Source: Myxococcales bacterium (GTDB taxonomy: Bacteria > Myxococcota > Bradymonadia > UBA7976 > UBA1532). From it: a stretch of 28,356 nt of DNA. The position numbers were made by a program, and so were the translations under genes. Under the pieces are notes generated by a model. That model did not search any database, had not been told where the DNA came from, and saw nothing but the letters and a program-made list of their open reading frames with translations. Where the stretch lies: NCBI GenBank assembly GCA_020430675.1, contig JAGQJJ010000003.1, forward strand, positions 1 through 28,356. The letters are read 5' to 3'. Shown piece after piece: positions 1-7,090 of this stretch. Position 1 is the stretch's first letter, and the number at the start of each line of letters is the position of its first letter.

Positions 1-1
1 C

Positions 2-2368
2 GATCTGATCACCGTCGAGTGCGCCGCGCCCGGCGGACCGTGGACTGACCGCGCCGCCGGCCCCGGTGACGCGCGGCGGCGCAGCGCGTTGGGCGATGGG
101 CCGATCGTGGCCACCTTCCGGCTCGGCGAAGACGGCGACATCGTCTGCCGCGCCGCCAGCGCCATGCGGCCCAACCCGCCGCGCGCCATCGAGTCGACGT
201 GGCGGCTGTTTTTTGTCGAGCCGACGTTTGCGCTCGAGTCGCCCGCCGCCGCGCCGACCTGCCTGACCGCGTCCGAGGTTGAGATCGCCGGCGCCGGCGA
301 GCACCTGACCGGCAACAACCCGACGCTGCGCGCGGTGTTGACCGATGGTGGCGACTTCGAACAGTCGGTCGGGCTCGACCCGCTCGGCGGCGGCCGCTTC
401 GGCGCGCGCTTGGACGCGGACGCGCTGCCCGACGGCAACTACACCCTGCGCGTCGAAGGCGAGGTCTTCGGGCGCGTGCCGGTCACGCCCATCCCGGCGC
501 AGCGCGCGGTTCGCGTCGATCGCGCCGGCCCGACGGTGGTCTTCCTCGAACCGCCCGCCGCGGCGATCATCGACCTCGATCCGGGCACCCAGGGCTTCCA
601 GTACGCGCCGCGCGTGCAGGTCTGCGGGGCGCCGGGCCAGCCGTTGACCGTCGAGCGGCCGGACGAGGCGCCGTATGCGGTGAACCTGCCCGAAGGCAGC
701 GATTGCGCCAACGTGCGGCTGCCCACGCGCACCGCGGCGCTCGGCCCGCAGACCTTCGTGGCCCACGCCGCCGACGCTTGCGGCAACGCCACCACCACCC
801 GGCTGACCACGCAGGTCGACCCGGCGCTGGTCAGCGCGCGGGTGCTCTCGCCGGTGGATCAGGCGCGGGTCAACGTCGAGTCGGACGCCGATCCGGCGCG
901 CGCCGGCTGCCAGTTGGAGGTCAGCGCCCTGGTGCGCGGGCTGTCGGCGCAATCGCCCGTCGACGTGTGCACTTCGGTCGCGCAAGGGCCGGCGGGCGCG
1001 CTCTGCGATGGCCGGTCGAGCGCGTTGTCCGGCCGCTGCGAGGTGGCCGGCGTCTCGGAGGAGGGCACCACGCTGCGCTGCCCGGTCAGCCTGAACGACG
1101 GCACGCATACCCTGACGGTGGTTGGCGAGAACGGCGAGCGGGTGACCTCTCCTTCGGTCAGCGTGCGCGTCGACTGCGCCGCGCCGACGGTGGGCGCGCT
1201 GCGAATCATCGAAGATGTTGATGCAAATGGCTGCATCCATCGACAGGAGCGCCAGAACGTCGCCGACGCCGCGGCCACCGCCCGGGTCACGCTGCGCTTC
1301 ACGGTCGACGGCATGGAGGACGGCCAGGCGGTGCGCATCCGCACTGATGACGGCGTCGACCGCGGCGGCGCGCTGGTGCAGGCCGGCGCGGGCGAGGCGG
1401 TGATCACGTTGCCCGCCGGCACGCATCGGCTCTATCTGCGCGGGCAGGACCGGGCCGGCAACCCGCTGCCCGAGCCCGGCGATGTGCGGCCGGTGACGCT
1501 GTTGACGTTGACCGTCGATCCCACGCCGCCCACGCCCGCGCTGGTCGGTCTGGTGGCCGGCGCCTGCTTGAACGGCGGCGCCGACGCCGACCCGGCGCTC
1601 GCGGACCTGCAATACGCGCTGCAAGTGCAGTCGGGGCGGCAGGCCGGCGAGGCGGTGACCGCGGCAGCTTCGCTCGACGGCGCGGCGCCGGTCGAACGCG
1701 GCGGCGCCCTCGATCGCGTCGACTTTGCGCCGATGACCGTGGGTCAGGGCGGGCACGCGCTGCGGGTGACCGTGAGCGACGCCTGCGGCAATATGGGCAG
1801 CGTGGCCGGCTTCGCCCGCGTGGGCGGCCGCGACGACTGGTCCCAGCCGCTGCCGGTGGCGTTCAGCGTCGATACGATCGCGCCGGTGCCAGTGCTGGGC
1901 GGCGTGCGCGACGGCCAGGTCTTCGCCGCCGAAGAAGACGCCGATGGCGACGCGGCGAACGGCTTTCAGGTCGACGTCTCGGTGGGCTTTGCGCCGGGCG
2001 CCAGCGTCGAGGGCGGACGCCCGATCGACCTGCTGGTTGAAGGCGCGCCCGCGGTCTCGTCGCCTTCGCCCCTGCTCGCGCCCGCCGATCCCGCGGCCAT
2101 CGTCGACGCCCGGCTCACATTGTCGGGCGGCGCGCAATCGCTGGTGGCCCGGGCGACCGACGCCTGCGGCAACGAGGGCGGCTCGGCGCCCGTGCGGCTG
2201 ACGGTCGACATCGCCGGCTGCAACAGCCGCGTCGTCGGCTTCGCGGCCAATCCGGCGTGCTCGGGCCCCAAGACGGGCTGGTCGACGGCGCGAGCCTGCG
2301 CATCGACATCAACGGGCAGGTCGAGCTGCTCGATCCGGCCTGCGTCGGCGCGGGGGCCAGCCTGCTGA
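2..2368 (+). CDS. Giant secreted Ig-like repeat protein, N-terminal piece (partial, frameshifted)
   Basis: The reading frame is already open at the first bases of the window (frame of position 2), so the true start lies upstream. It encodes tandem Ig-like beta-sandwich units. Each unit ends in a short signature such as ADACGN, SDACGN or TDACGN (near 769-790, 1777-1794 and 2157-2175). Linkers such as TVDPTPPTP are typical of bacterial surface Big-type domains. Scattered cysteines suggest disulfides in an exported protein. The frame becomes unnatural after about 2263 and stops at 2368. The protein then continues in the frame one base earlier (next entry), so one base was probably lost in the GGGCCCC run at 2263-2269. 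Adding one G there gives a smooth ACSGPQDGLVDG reading. A structural or adhesive surface role is inferred; no enzyme motif was seen. Confidence 0.8.
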   Translation, partial: DLITVECAAPGGPWTDRAAGPGDARRRSALGDGPIVATFRLGEDGDIVCRAASAMRPNPPRAIESTWRLFFVEPTFALESPAAAPTCLTASEVEIAGAGEHLTGNNPTLRAVLTDGGDFEQSVGLDPLGGGRFGARLDADALPDGNYTLRVEGEVFGRVPVTPIPAQRAVRVDRAGPTVVFLEPPAAAIIDLDPGTQGFQYAPRVQVCGAPGQPLTVERPDEAPYAVNLPEGSDCANVRLPTRTAALGPQTFVAHAADACGNATTTRLTTQVDPALVSARVLSPVDQARVNVESDADPARAGCQLEVSALVRGLSAQSPVDVCTSVAQGPAGALCDGRSSALSGRCEVAGVSEEGTTLRCPVSLNDGTHTLTVVGENGERVTSPSVSVRVDCAAPTVGALRIIEDVDANGCIHRQERQNVADAAATARVTLRFTVDGMEDGQAVRIRTDDGVDRGGALVQAGAGEAVITLPAGTHRLYLRGQDRAGNPLPEPGDVRPVTLLTLTVDPTPPTPALVGLVAGACLNGGADADPALADLQYALQVQSGRQAGEAVTAAASLDGAAPVERGGALDRVDFAPMTVGQGGHALRVTVSDACGNMGSVAGFARVGGRDDWSQPLPVAFSVDTIAPVPVLGGVRDGQVFAAEEDADGDAANGFQVDVSVGFAPGASVEGGRPIDLLVEGAPAVSSPSPLLAPADPAAIVDARLTLSGGAQSLVARATDACGNEGGSAPVRLTVDIAGCNSRVVGFAANPACSGPKTGWSTARACASTSTGRSSCSIRPASARGPAC

Positions 2369-4512
2369 TCGACGGCGCGCCCGCGGCTCAGGGCGCGGTT
2401 CCGGCCGGCGGCGACATCCAGTTCACCGGCGTTGCCGTGCCGCGCGGCGCGCACGCGCTGGCCATCCGCGTCGGCCCGGTCGGCGACCAGACGGTCGACT
2501 CGCCGCCGCAGCAGGTCATCGTCGATCTGGCGACGCCAAACGTGCGCATCACCCAGCCGACAGGCGCGCCGCCGGTGCAGGTGCTGACCGATGACCGGCC
2601 CGACCTCGACGGTCAGCAGACCACGGTGGTCGCCGAGGTGACCGAAGCGGCGGTCGACAGCGCGCGCACCGCGGTGTTGCGGCTTGATGGTGCGCCGTTG
2701 GGCCCACCGCGCGCGGTGCCGGCCGGTTCGCCGGCGATGGTCTCGTTTGTCGACGTGACCCTGGCCGCCGGGCCGCAGACGTTGGAGGTCTGCGTCACCG
2801 ATGGCGCGGGCCAGTCGGCGTGCGCTTCGCTGGCGGTCGACGCCGACGCGGCGGCGCCCGATGCGGTGGGTGACCTGACCGCCGAGGTGATCGACCCGCG
2901 GCGCACCGAGGTCGCCCTGCATTTCATCGCGCCCGGCGATGATGGCGCCGTGGGCCGCGTGACGGCCTATGCCCTGCGCCGGGCCGACGCAGCGATCGCC
3001 GCCGAAGCGGATTGGAACGCCGCGGTGGCCACCGCGCTGGCGCTGCCGGCGACGGCGGCGGCCGGCGAGGCCGAGACGCTGGTGCTCGCGGGCCCCGGCC
3101 CCGGCCCGCTGTTGGCCGACGGGCTGGCGCTCGATCGGCTGCACTTCGTCGCCGTGCGCGCGTTGGACGACGCCGGCCGGCTGGGGCCGATCGCCTCGGT
3201 CAGCGTCGATCTGCGCCTGCGCCGCGCCGAGCAGCTCATCCCGCCGCGCGCTGGCCTTTGGGGCGCGGCGGCGCTGGCCAATACCACCTCGCCGGTGATC
3301 GGCGTCGGCGACGTGGACGGCGACGGCTTCGACGATGTGTTGGTCAGCGCGGCGCAGGTCGACGGCGTCTCGCAGGCCGCCCTGGTCTTCGGCGCCGCCG
3401 ATCCGGCGGCGGGCGAGGTGCGGCCGCTCTCGATCGCGGCGGGCATGACCGACGCCTTCTTTGGCGCCGTGGCCGCCGCCGCGGGCGACCTGAACGCCGA
3501 TGGCGCGCTCGACTTTGCGGTGCAGGGTTACCTCGACGGCTTCGCGGGCGTCGCCATCGCGCTGTACTTCGGCTGCCCCGACCCCGACGCCTGCGATCGC
3601 GCCGCGCTGGCGGTGCCCGACGCGCTGATCGTCAGCCGCGACGGCCGATTCACCAATATGCTCGCGGGGTTGGGCGACTTCTCGCGGCCGGCGGCCGACG
3701 GCGGCGCCGCCATCGATGACCTGTTTGTGGGCGGCAGCCTGGGCGCCGATCAGACCGCGTTTGTGGTCGCCGGTCGCCGCATCTGGCCGGCGCCGCCGGC
3801 GGGCGTGCTCATCGGCAACGGCGCGGTTGATGTGGGCGTGACGGTGCTCGAAGTGCCCGAGGGGCCGGCCGGGGTCTACGCCGCGGGCGTCGGTGATCTG
3901 GACGGCGACGGCTTCACCGACCTGGCGCTGAGCGCCGGGGCCGACATCAACGCGAGCTACGTTTTCTACGGCGGCGCCGGGCTGGCGGCCCGGTTGACAT
4001 ATGCGGCCGGAAACGACCGCACGGTGCGGCTGGTCGACCCGTGCCCCGGCCAGGGCGCCAGCTTCGGCACCTTCTTCGCGGGCGGCGTCGACCTGGACGG
4101 CGACGCCGGCGGGCGGCCCGACTTCGTGGTGAGCAACCGCATCAACAAGCGCCTCGCCGTCTTTGATCAGGATCTGAACTCGACCGATTGCTTCGGCCGC
4201 TCGCCGGGCCAGTTCGGGCGCGTCTTTGACTTGGCGGGTGACATCGACGGCGACGGCGCGCTCGATCTGGTCGTGACCCACGGCGACCCCACGGTCAACG
4301 ACGCTTTTGTGTTCTACAACGACGGCGCCGCCGTCTTCGGCGTGGGCGCCGTGCTCTCGCCGCGCACCGCCCATGTGCGCCTGTCGCTGCCCGCGAGCCC
4401 CAAGCTCGGCGTAGCCGGCGCGGGCGACGTCAACGGCGATGGCCGCGCCGATCTGGCGGCGATCTACAAACGCGCTGGCGACGGCGCGGTCACCGTGGTC
4501 GTCTATTATTGA
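2257..4512 (+). CDS. Giant secreted protein, C-terminal piece: Ig-like, fibronectin III and FG-GAP beta-propeller
   Basis: This is the continuation of the preceding piece after the frame change near 2263-2269. The apparent GTG start at 2257 is probably not real. The first part continues the Ig-like units (about 2270-2860). A fibronectin-III-like segment follows, opening with APDAVGDLTAEV at about 2850. The last 1.2 kb encodes at least six FG-GAP/integrin-alpha-like calcium-loop repeats: GDVDGDGFDD, GDLNADGALD, GDLDGDGFTD, VDLDGDAGGRPD, GDIDGDGALD and GDVNGDGRAD. These fit a C-terminal beta-propeller. The protein ends in VVVYY at 4512, only 22 bases before the likely start of the small peptide gene. 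Family knowledge says such proteins are extracellular and often adhesive or carbohydrate-binding; the exact role is unknown. If the frameshift is real rather than a sequencing error, the propeller is not made attached to the N-terminal part. Confidence 0.8.
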   Translation: MLGPQDGLVDGASLRIDINGQVELLDPACVGAGASLLIDGAPAAQGAVPAGGDIQFTGVAVPRGAHALAIRVGPVGDQTVDSPPQQVIVDLATPNVRITQPTGAPPVQVLTDDRPDLDGQQTTVVAEVTEAAVDSARTAVLRLDGAPLGPPRAVPAGSPAMVSFVDVTLAAGPQTLEVCVTDGAGQSACASLAVDADAAAPDAVGDLTAEVIDPRRTEVALHFIAPGDDGAVGRVTAYALRRADAAIAAEADWNAAVATALALPATAAAGEAETLVLAGPGPGPLLADGLALDRLHFVAVRALDDAGRLGPIASVSVDLRLRRAEQLIPPRAGLWGAAALANTTSPVIGVGDVDGDGFDDVLVSAAQVDGVSQAALVFGAADPAAGEVRPLSIAAGMTDAFFGAVAAAAGDLNADGALDFAVQGYLDGFAGVAIALYFGCPDPDACDRAALAVPDALIVSRDGRFTNMLAGLGDFSRPAADGGAAIDDLFVGGSLGADQTAFVVAGRRIWPAPPAGVLIGNGAVDVGVTVLEVPEGPAGVYAAGVGDLDGDGFTDLALSAGADINASYVFYGGAGLAARLTYAAGNDRTVRLVDPCPGQGASFGTFFAGGVDLDGDAGGRPDFVVSNRINKRLAVFDQDLNSTDCFGRSPGQFGRVFDLAGDIDGDGALDLVVTHGDPTVNDAFVFYNDGAAVFGVGAVLSPRTAHVRLSLPASPKLGVAGAGDVNGDGRADLAAIYKRAGDGAVTVVVYY

Positions 4513-4524
4513 GCCGCAGCAAAT

Positions 4525-4530
4525 GGAGGT
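4525..4530 (+). promoter_or_regulatory. Shine-Dalgarno sequence that decides the peptide gene start
   Basis: GGAGGT here is a perfect match to the anti-Shine-Dalgarno sequence. It sits four bases upstream of the TTG at 4535 and overlaps the ATG at 4523. The in-frame ATG has no comparable site upstream, so TTG 4535 is the better start for the peptide gene. This is read directly from the sequence; the start itself is inferred. Confidence 0.65.
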
Positions 4531-4534
4531 CCGA

Positions 4535-4699
4535 TTGAGCGACGCCCATCCGCCGAAGCCGCCGCCGAAGAAGAAGCGCCGGCCCTACGAGAAGCCCGAT
4601 TTTTTGCCCTCGCTGGCTTTTGAGCGCACCTCGCTGGCCTGCGCGGGGGTGAAAAACACCGCGGGTTTCCCGGTGGGCAACTGCTCGATGCAGTCTTGA
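4535..4699 (+). CDS. Candidate RiPP precursor peptide (54 aa)
   Basis: A short frame sits at the head of the kinase, radical SAM and peptidase genes. From TTG 4535 it gives 54 residues; ATG 4523 would give 58. The N-terminal half is proline- and lysine-rich (PPKPPPKKKRRPYEKP, about residues 6-21). It holds a YxxP motif (YEKP) like those used by leader-recognition elements in several RiPP families. Next comes an FxPSxAFERTSLACAGVK stretch (residues 23-40), similar in layout to small peptides with an F-E...LAC motif that I recall beside radical SAM genes. The tail has Cys36 and Cys50 and ends CSMQS, with a C-terminal Ser. Its TGA shares bases with the TTG start of the kinase, implying translational coupling. 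It was chosen for position, length, motif and Shine-Dalgarno sequence; no homology search was possible. The mature product and the leader/core boundary are unknown. Confidence 0.68.
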   Translation: MSDAHPPKPPPKKKRRPYEKPDFLPSLAFERTSLACAGVKNTAGFPVGNCSMQS

Positions 4700-5454
4700 G
4701 CTTCAGCGCGCTGTACCTGGCCGGGGGCCGCGTGCGCCTGACCGGCGCCGCGTGGCCCGAAGCGTGGGCGCCTTTTGCCACGCCGGCGCCCGCCGACTTT
4801 GCCGTCGATCTGCACATCGAGATGGCCGCCGCGCCGACGATCGCGTTGCCGGTCGAGCCCGGCGGCTTCAGCTTTCGCCGGCACGACCTGTCATTTGCCA
4901 TCGACGCCGACCGCCGCCGGGCCCAGGCGCGCACCGATGGCAGCCTGGGTGGGCTTTCGGCGGCGCTGGAGCTGGCGTTGCAGACCGCGCTGCTGCCCCG
5001 CGGCGGCCTGTTGGTGCACGCGGCGGGCGTTGTGGTCGACGAGGCGGCCTGGCTGCTGCCCGGGCCCTCGGGCGCCGGCAAATCGACCGCGGCGCGCGGC
5101 GGTTTTGCGCGCGTTCTGAGCGATGAGCGCGTCGCGGTGCGCCGTGAAGCCGGCGGTTGGCGGGCGTTTGGCACGCCGTGGTGGAGCGGCGGCCAGACTT
5201 CGCGGCTCGACGCGGGCTCGGCGCCGCTGGCGGTGCTCGCCGAGCTGCGCTGGGCCGAGCGCGCCGCGACTCGCACTGCCTCGCCGGCCGCGGTCGCTGG
5301 CCGCCTGATGGGCGCGGTGGCGCTCTACGAGACCGACGAAGCGGCGCAGCGCGCGGCTTTTGAGGCGGCGCTTGATCTGGTCGAAGCCACGCGGTGTGTG
5401 ACGCTCGACTTCCCGCGGGAGGGCCGATGGGCGAGCCAACTGGCGACAGCGTAA
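4696..5454 (+). CDS. HPr-kinase-like P-loop protein (HprK-related kinase)
   Basis: A 252-aa protein with the layout of HprK/P-related kinases. A variable N-terminal region is followed by LLVHAAG (about residues 110-116), a clear Walker A GPSGAGKST at 123-131 (Lys129), a VLSDERVAVRR segment with a Walker-B-like acidic pair around Asp143, and the GTPWW motif at 159-163 that recurs in this family. Real HPr kinases phosphorylate Ser in HPr. HprK homologues also tailor peptides: the paeninodin lasso-peptide kinase phosphorylates a C-terminal Ser. Here the neighbouring precursor also ends in Ser, so peptide phosphorylation is a fair hypothesis. The TTG start overlaps the precursor stop (TTGA), and there is no good Shine-Dalgarno site of its own. 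No HPr or PTS gene is visible nearby, which argues against classical carbon control. Confidence 0.85.
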   Translation: MSFSALYLAGGRVRLTGAAWPEAWAPFATPAPADFAVDLHIEMAAAPTIALPVEPGGFSFRRHDLSFAIDADRRRAQARTDGSLGGLSAALELALQTALLPRGGLLVHAAGVVVDEAAWLLPGPSGAGKSTAARGGFARVLSDERVAVRREAGGWRAFGTPWWSGGQTSRLDAGSAPLAVLAELRWAERAATRTASPAAVAGRLMGAVALYETDEAAQRAAFEAALDLVEATRCVTLDFPREGRWASQLATA

Positions 5455-6638
5455 AGGGCTTTCTGCGCCACGCGATGGCGGCGGCGATCCCGCTGTCGGT
5501 GCACTGGGATCTGACCTGGCGCTGCGATCACCGCTGCGTGCACTGCTACCTGACCCATCGCCGCCAGCCCGAGCTGAGCTTCGCCGAATGCCTCGACGTG
5601 CTCGATCAGCTCGCCGCGGCCGGCACGATGATGCTGCTCATCAGTGGCGGCGACCCCTTCCTGCGGCCCGACGCGGTCGACATCATCCGTGCGGCCCGCA
5701 AACGCGGCTTCGACGTGCGCATCAACACCCACGGCAACTTCATCGACGACGCGGTCGCCGACGCGCTGGCCGAGGTCGGCGTGTCACGGGTGGCGCTCTC
5801 GGTCTACTCGGCGACGCCCGCGGCCCATGAGGCGATCACGCTCGTGCCGGGCAGCCACATCAAGACGCTGGCGGCTGCCCGGCGCTTGATCGCGCGCGGC
5901 GTGCCGGTGCGCTTCAAGACGCCGGTGATGCTGCATAATCGACTGGAATATCGAGAGGTTGGCCCATTGGCCGAGGCGATGGGCGCCTCGTGGGAGCTGG
6001 ACGCGCACCTCGTGCCCGACGATGACAGCGACTTCGGCCTGTGCCGCATCGGCCTGCACCCGACCGACCGCGTGCTGGCGATGCTGACCGACCTGGATCG
6101 CAGCCGCGAACACGTCGAGCCGGTCGCGACCCTGCCCGACGCGCCGAGCGAAGCGCGCACCTGCTCGGCGGGCACGGCGAGCGGCTATCTGGCGCCCGAC
6201 GGCGGGCTGTATGCGTGCATCAACTGGCGCGAGCGCATCGGCAGCGTGCGCGAGGCGCCGTTTGCCGCGTTGTGGCAAGGCGGGCCGGTCATCGATCGGC
6301 TGCGCGAAGTGCGGCGGGCGAGCTATCTGGGCGATTGCGGCGGCTGCGCCTTTCACGGCAAATGCGGCTATTGCCCCGGCCTGTCGCACGCCGAGACGGG
6401 CGACGCGGGGCGGCGCAGCGCTTATGTCTGCGAGCGCACGCATCAGACGATGTCGGCCATCGAGCACATGAACCGGCTGCGCGATGAAGGCGCGCCGGTG
6501 CCGGCGCCCGACTCGCCCGAGGCCGAGGCGCTGCTGGCCCGGTCGACCTTCGCCGATCGGCAGTGGGCGGCGCGGCGCGCGGGGCTGGCGCGGCCGGCCG
6601 ACGCGGTGCCGCTGGTCACCATCCACGAACCGCGGTGA
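5427..6638 (+). CDS. Radical SAM/SPASM peptide-modifying enzyme
   Basis: A 403-aa protein. ATG 5427 is chosen over GTG 5394 because GGGAGGG lies just upstream. It overlaps the kinase gene by 28 bases. The radical SAM [4Fe-4S] motif is CDHRCVHC (Cys33, Cys37, Cys40), followed by the SAM-contacting SGGDPFLR (residues 73-80). The C-terminal half carries a SPASM pattern for auxiliary clusters: Cys246, the GX4C motif Gly259-Cys264, Cys304-x2-Cys307-x5-Cys313-x2-Cys316, and Cys335. SPASM enzymes install thioether, carbon-carbon or epimerised bonds in peptides or mature protein cofactors. The neighbours make the 54-residue peptide the obvious substrate. I see no RRE/PqqD-like leader-binding domain at the N-terminus. 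Residues 340-403 form a helical-looking tail I cannot assign. The type of chemistry cannot be read from sequence alone. Confidence 0.92.
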   Translation: MGEPTGDSVKGFLRHAMAAAIPLSVHWDLTWRCDHRCVHCYLTHRRQPELSFAECLDVLDQLAAAGTMMLLISGGDPFLRPDAVDIIRAARKRGFDVRINTHGNFIDDAVADALAEVGVSRVALSVYSATPAAHEAITLVPGSHIKTLAAARRLIARGVPVRFKTPVMLHNRLEYREVGPLAEAMGASWELDAHLVPDDDSDFGLCRIGLHPTDRVLAMLTDLDRSREHVEPVATLPDAPSEARTCSAGTASGYLAPDGGLYACINWRERIGSVREAPFAALWQGGPVIDRLREVRRASYLGDCGGCAFHGKCGYCPGLSHAETGDAGRRSAYVCERTHQTMSAIEHMNRLRDEGAPVPAPDSPEAEALLARSTFADRQWAARRAGLARPADAVPLVTIHEPR

Positions 6639-7054
6639 GCGAAGACGCGCTCGGCGCCTGGCTGCGGGCCGAGCTGGCGGCGGGACGCAGAGTGCGCTTT
6701 GTGGCCCGCGGGCGCTCGATGTGGCCGTTTGTGCTCGACGGCGATCGGCTGACGATGGCGCCGCTCGACGGGCCGCCGCGGCTGGGTGAGATCGTCTGGG
6801 TGGCGGCGGGCGACTTCGGCTTCACCCACCGCGTGATCGGCCGCTTCGGGCGCAGGCTCTGGGTCAAAGGCGACGGCGAGGCGCTGCCCGATGGCTGGTT
6901 TGCCACCGATCGGGTGCTGGCGCGGGTCGTGGCCATCGAGCGCGGCGGTCGCTGCATCGCCCGGCCCGACGGCCTGGTCCCGGTGGCGCTCTCAGCGTTG
7001 CAGGCGGCGGCGCGGGTCATCGCGCGCGGGGTGCGCGGCCGCCCGCCGCTGTGA
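6635..7054 (+). CDS. S26/S24-type signal-peptidase-like protein
   Basis: A 139-aa protein with a GTG start overlapping the radical SAM stop (GTGA). It has the signal peptidase fold signature: GRSMWP with nucleophile Ser28, DGDRL at 35-39, then TH65RVIG in the place of the catalytic general base, and KGDGEALPD at 78-86, resembling the conserved GDNN...D box. His65 instead of Lys is the pattern of the archaeal/ER (Sec11/SipW-like) branch. No convincing transmembrane helix is present at the N-terminus, unlike genuine type I signal peptidases, so it may act in the cytoplasm. Small S26-like proteins of this kind occur with radical SAM peptide genes, and leader removal from the precursor is inferred. 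The C-terminal 40 residues are Arg/Ala-rich. Confidence 0.75.
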   Translation: MSEDALGAWLRAELAAGRRVRFVARGRSMWPFVLDGDRLTMAPLDGPPRLGEIVWVAAGDFGFTHRVIGRFGRRLWVKGDGEALPDGWFATDRVLARVVAIERGGRCIARPDGLVPVALSALQAAARVIARGVRGRPPL

Positions 7055-7090
7055 CTTGGCAGTGGACCGCGCTTCGGTCACCATGGCGCC

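Noticed and set aside
1966..4374. Long open frame (802 codons) on the minus strand opposite the FG-GAP gene
   Set aside because: Its composition is Arg/Gly/Asp/Ala-rich with no domain, and it mirrors the GC-biased codon pattern of the plus-strand gene, which has clear FG-GAP motifs.
4535..7054. Lasso-peptide cluster, suggested by the YxxP motif and HprK-like kinase
   Set aside because: No asparagine-synthetase-like cyclase or transglutaminase-like protease is present; the radical SAM and S26-like genes point to different chemistry.
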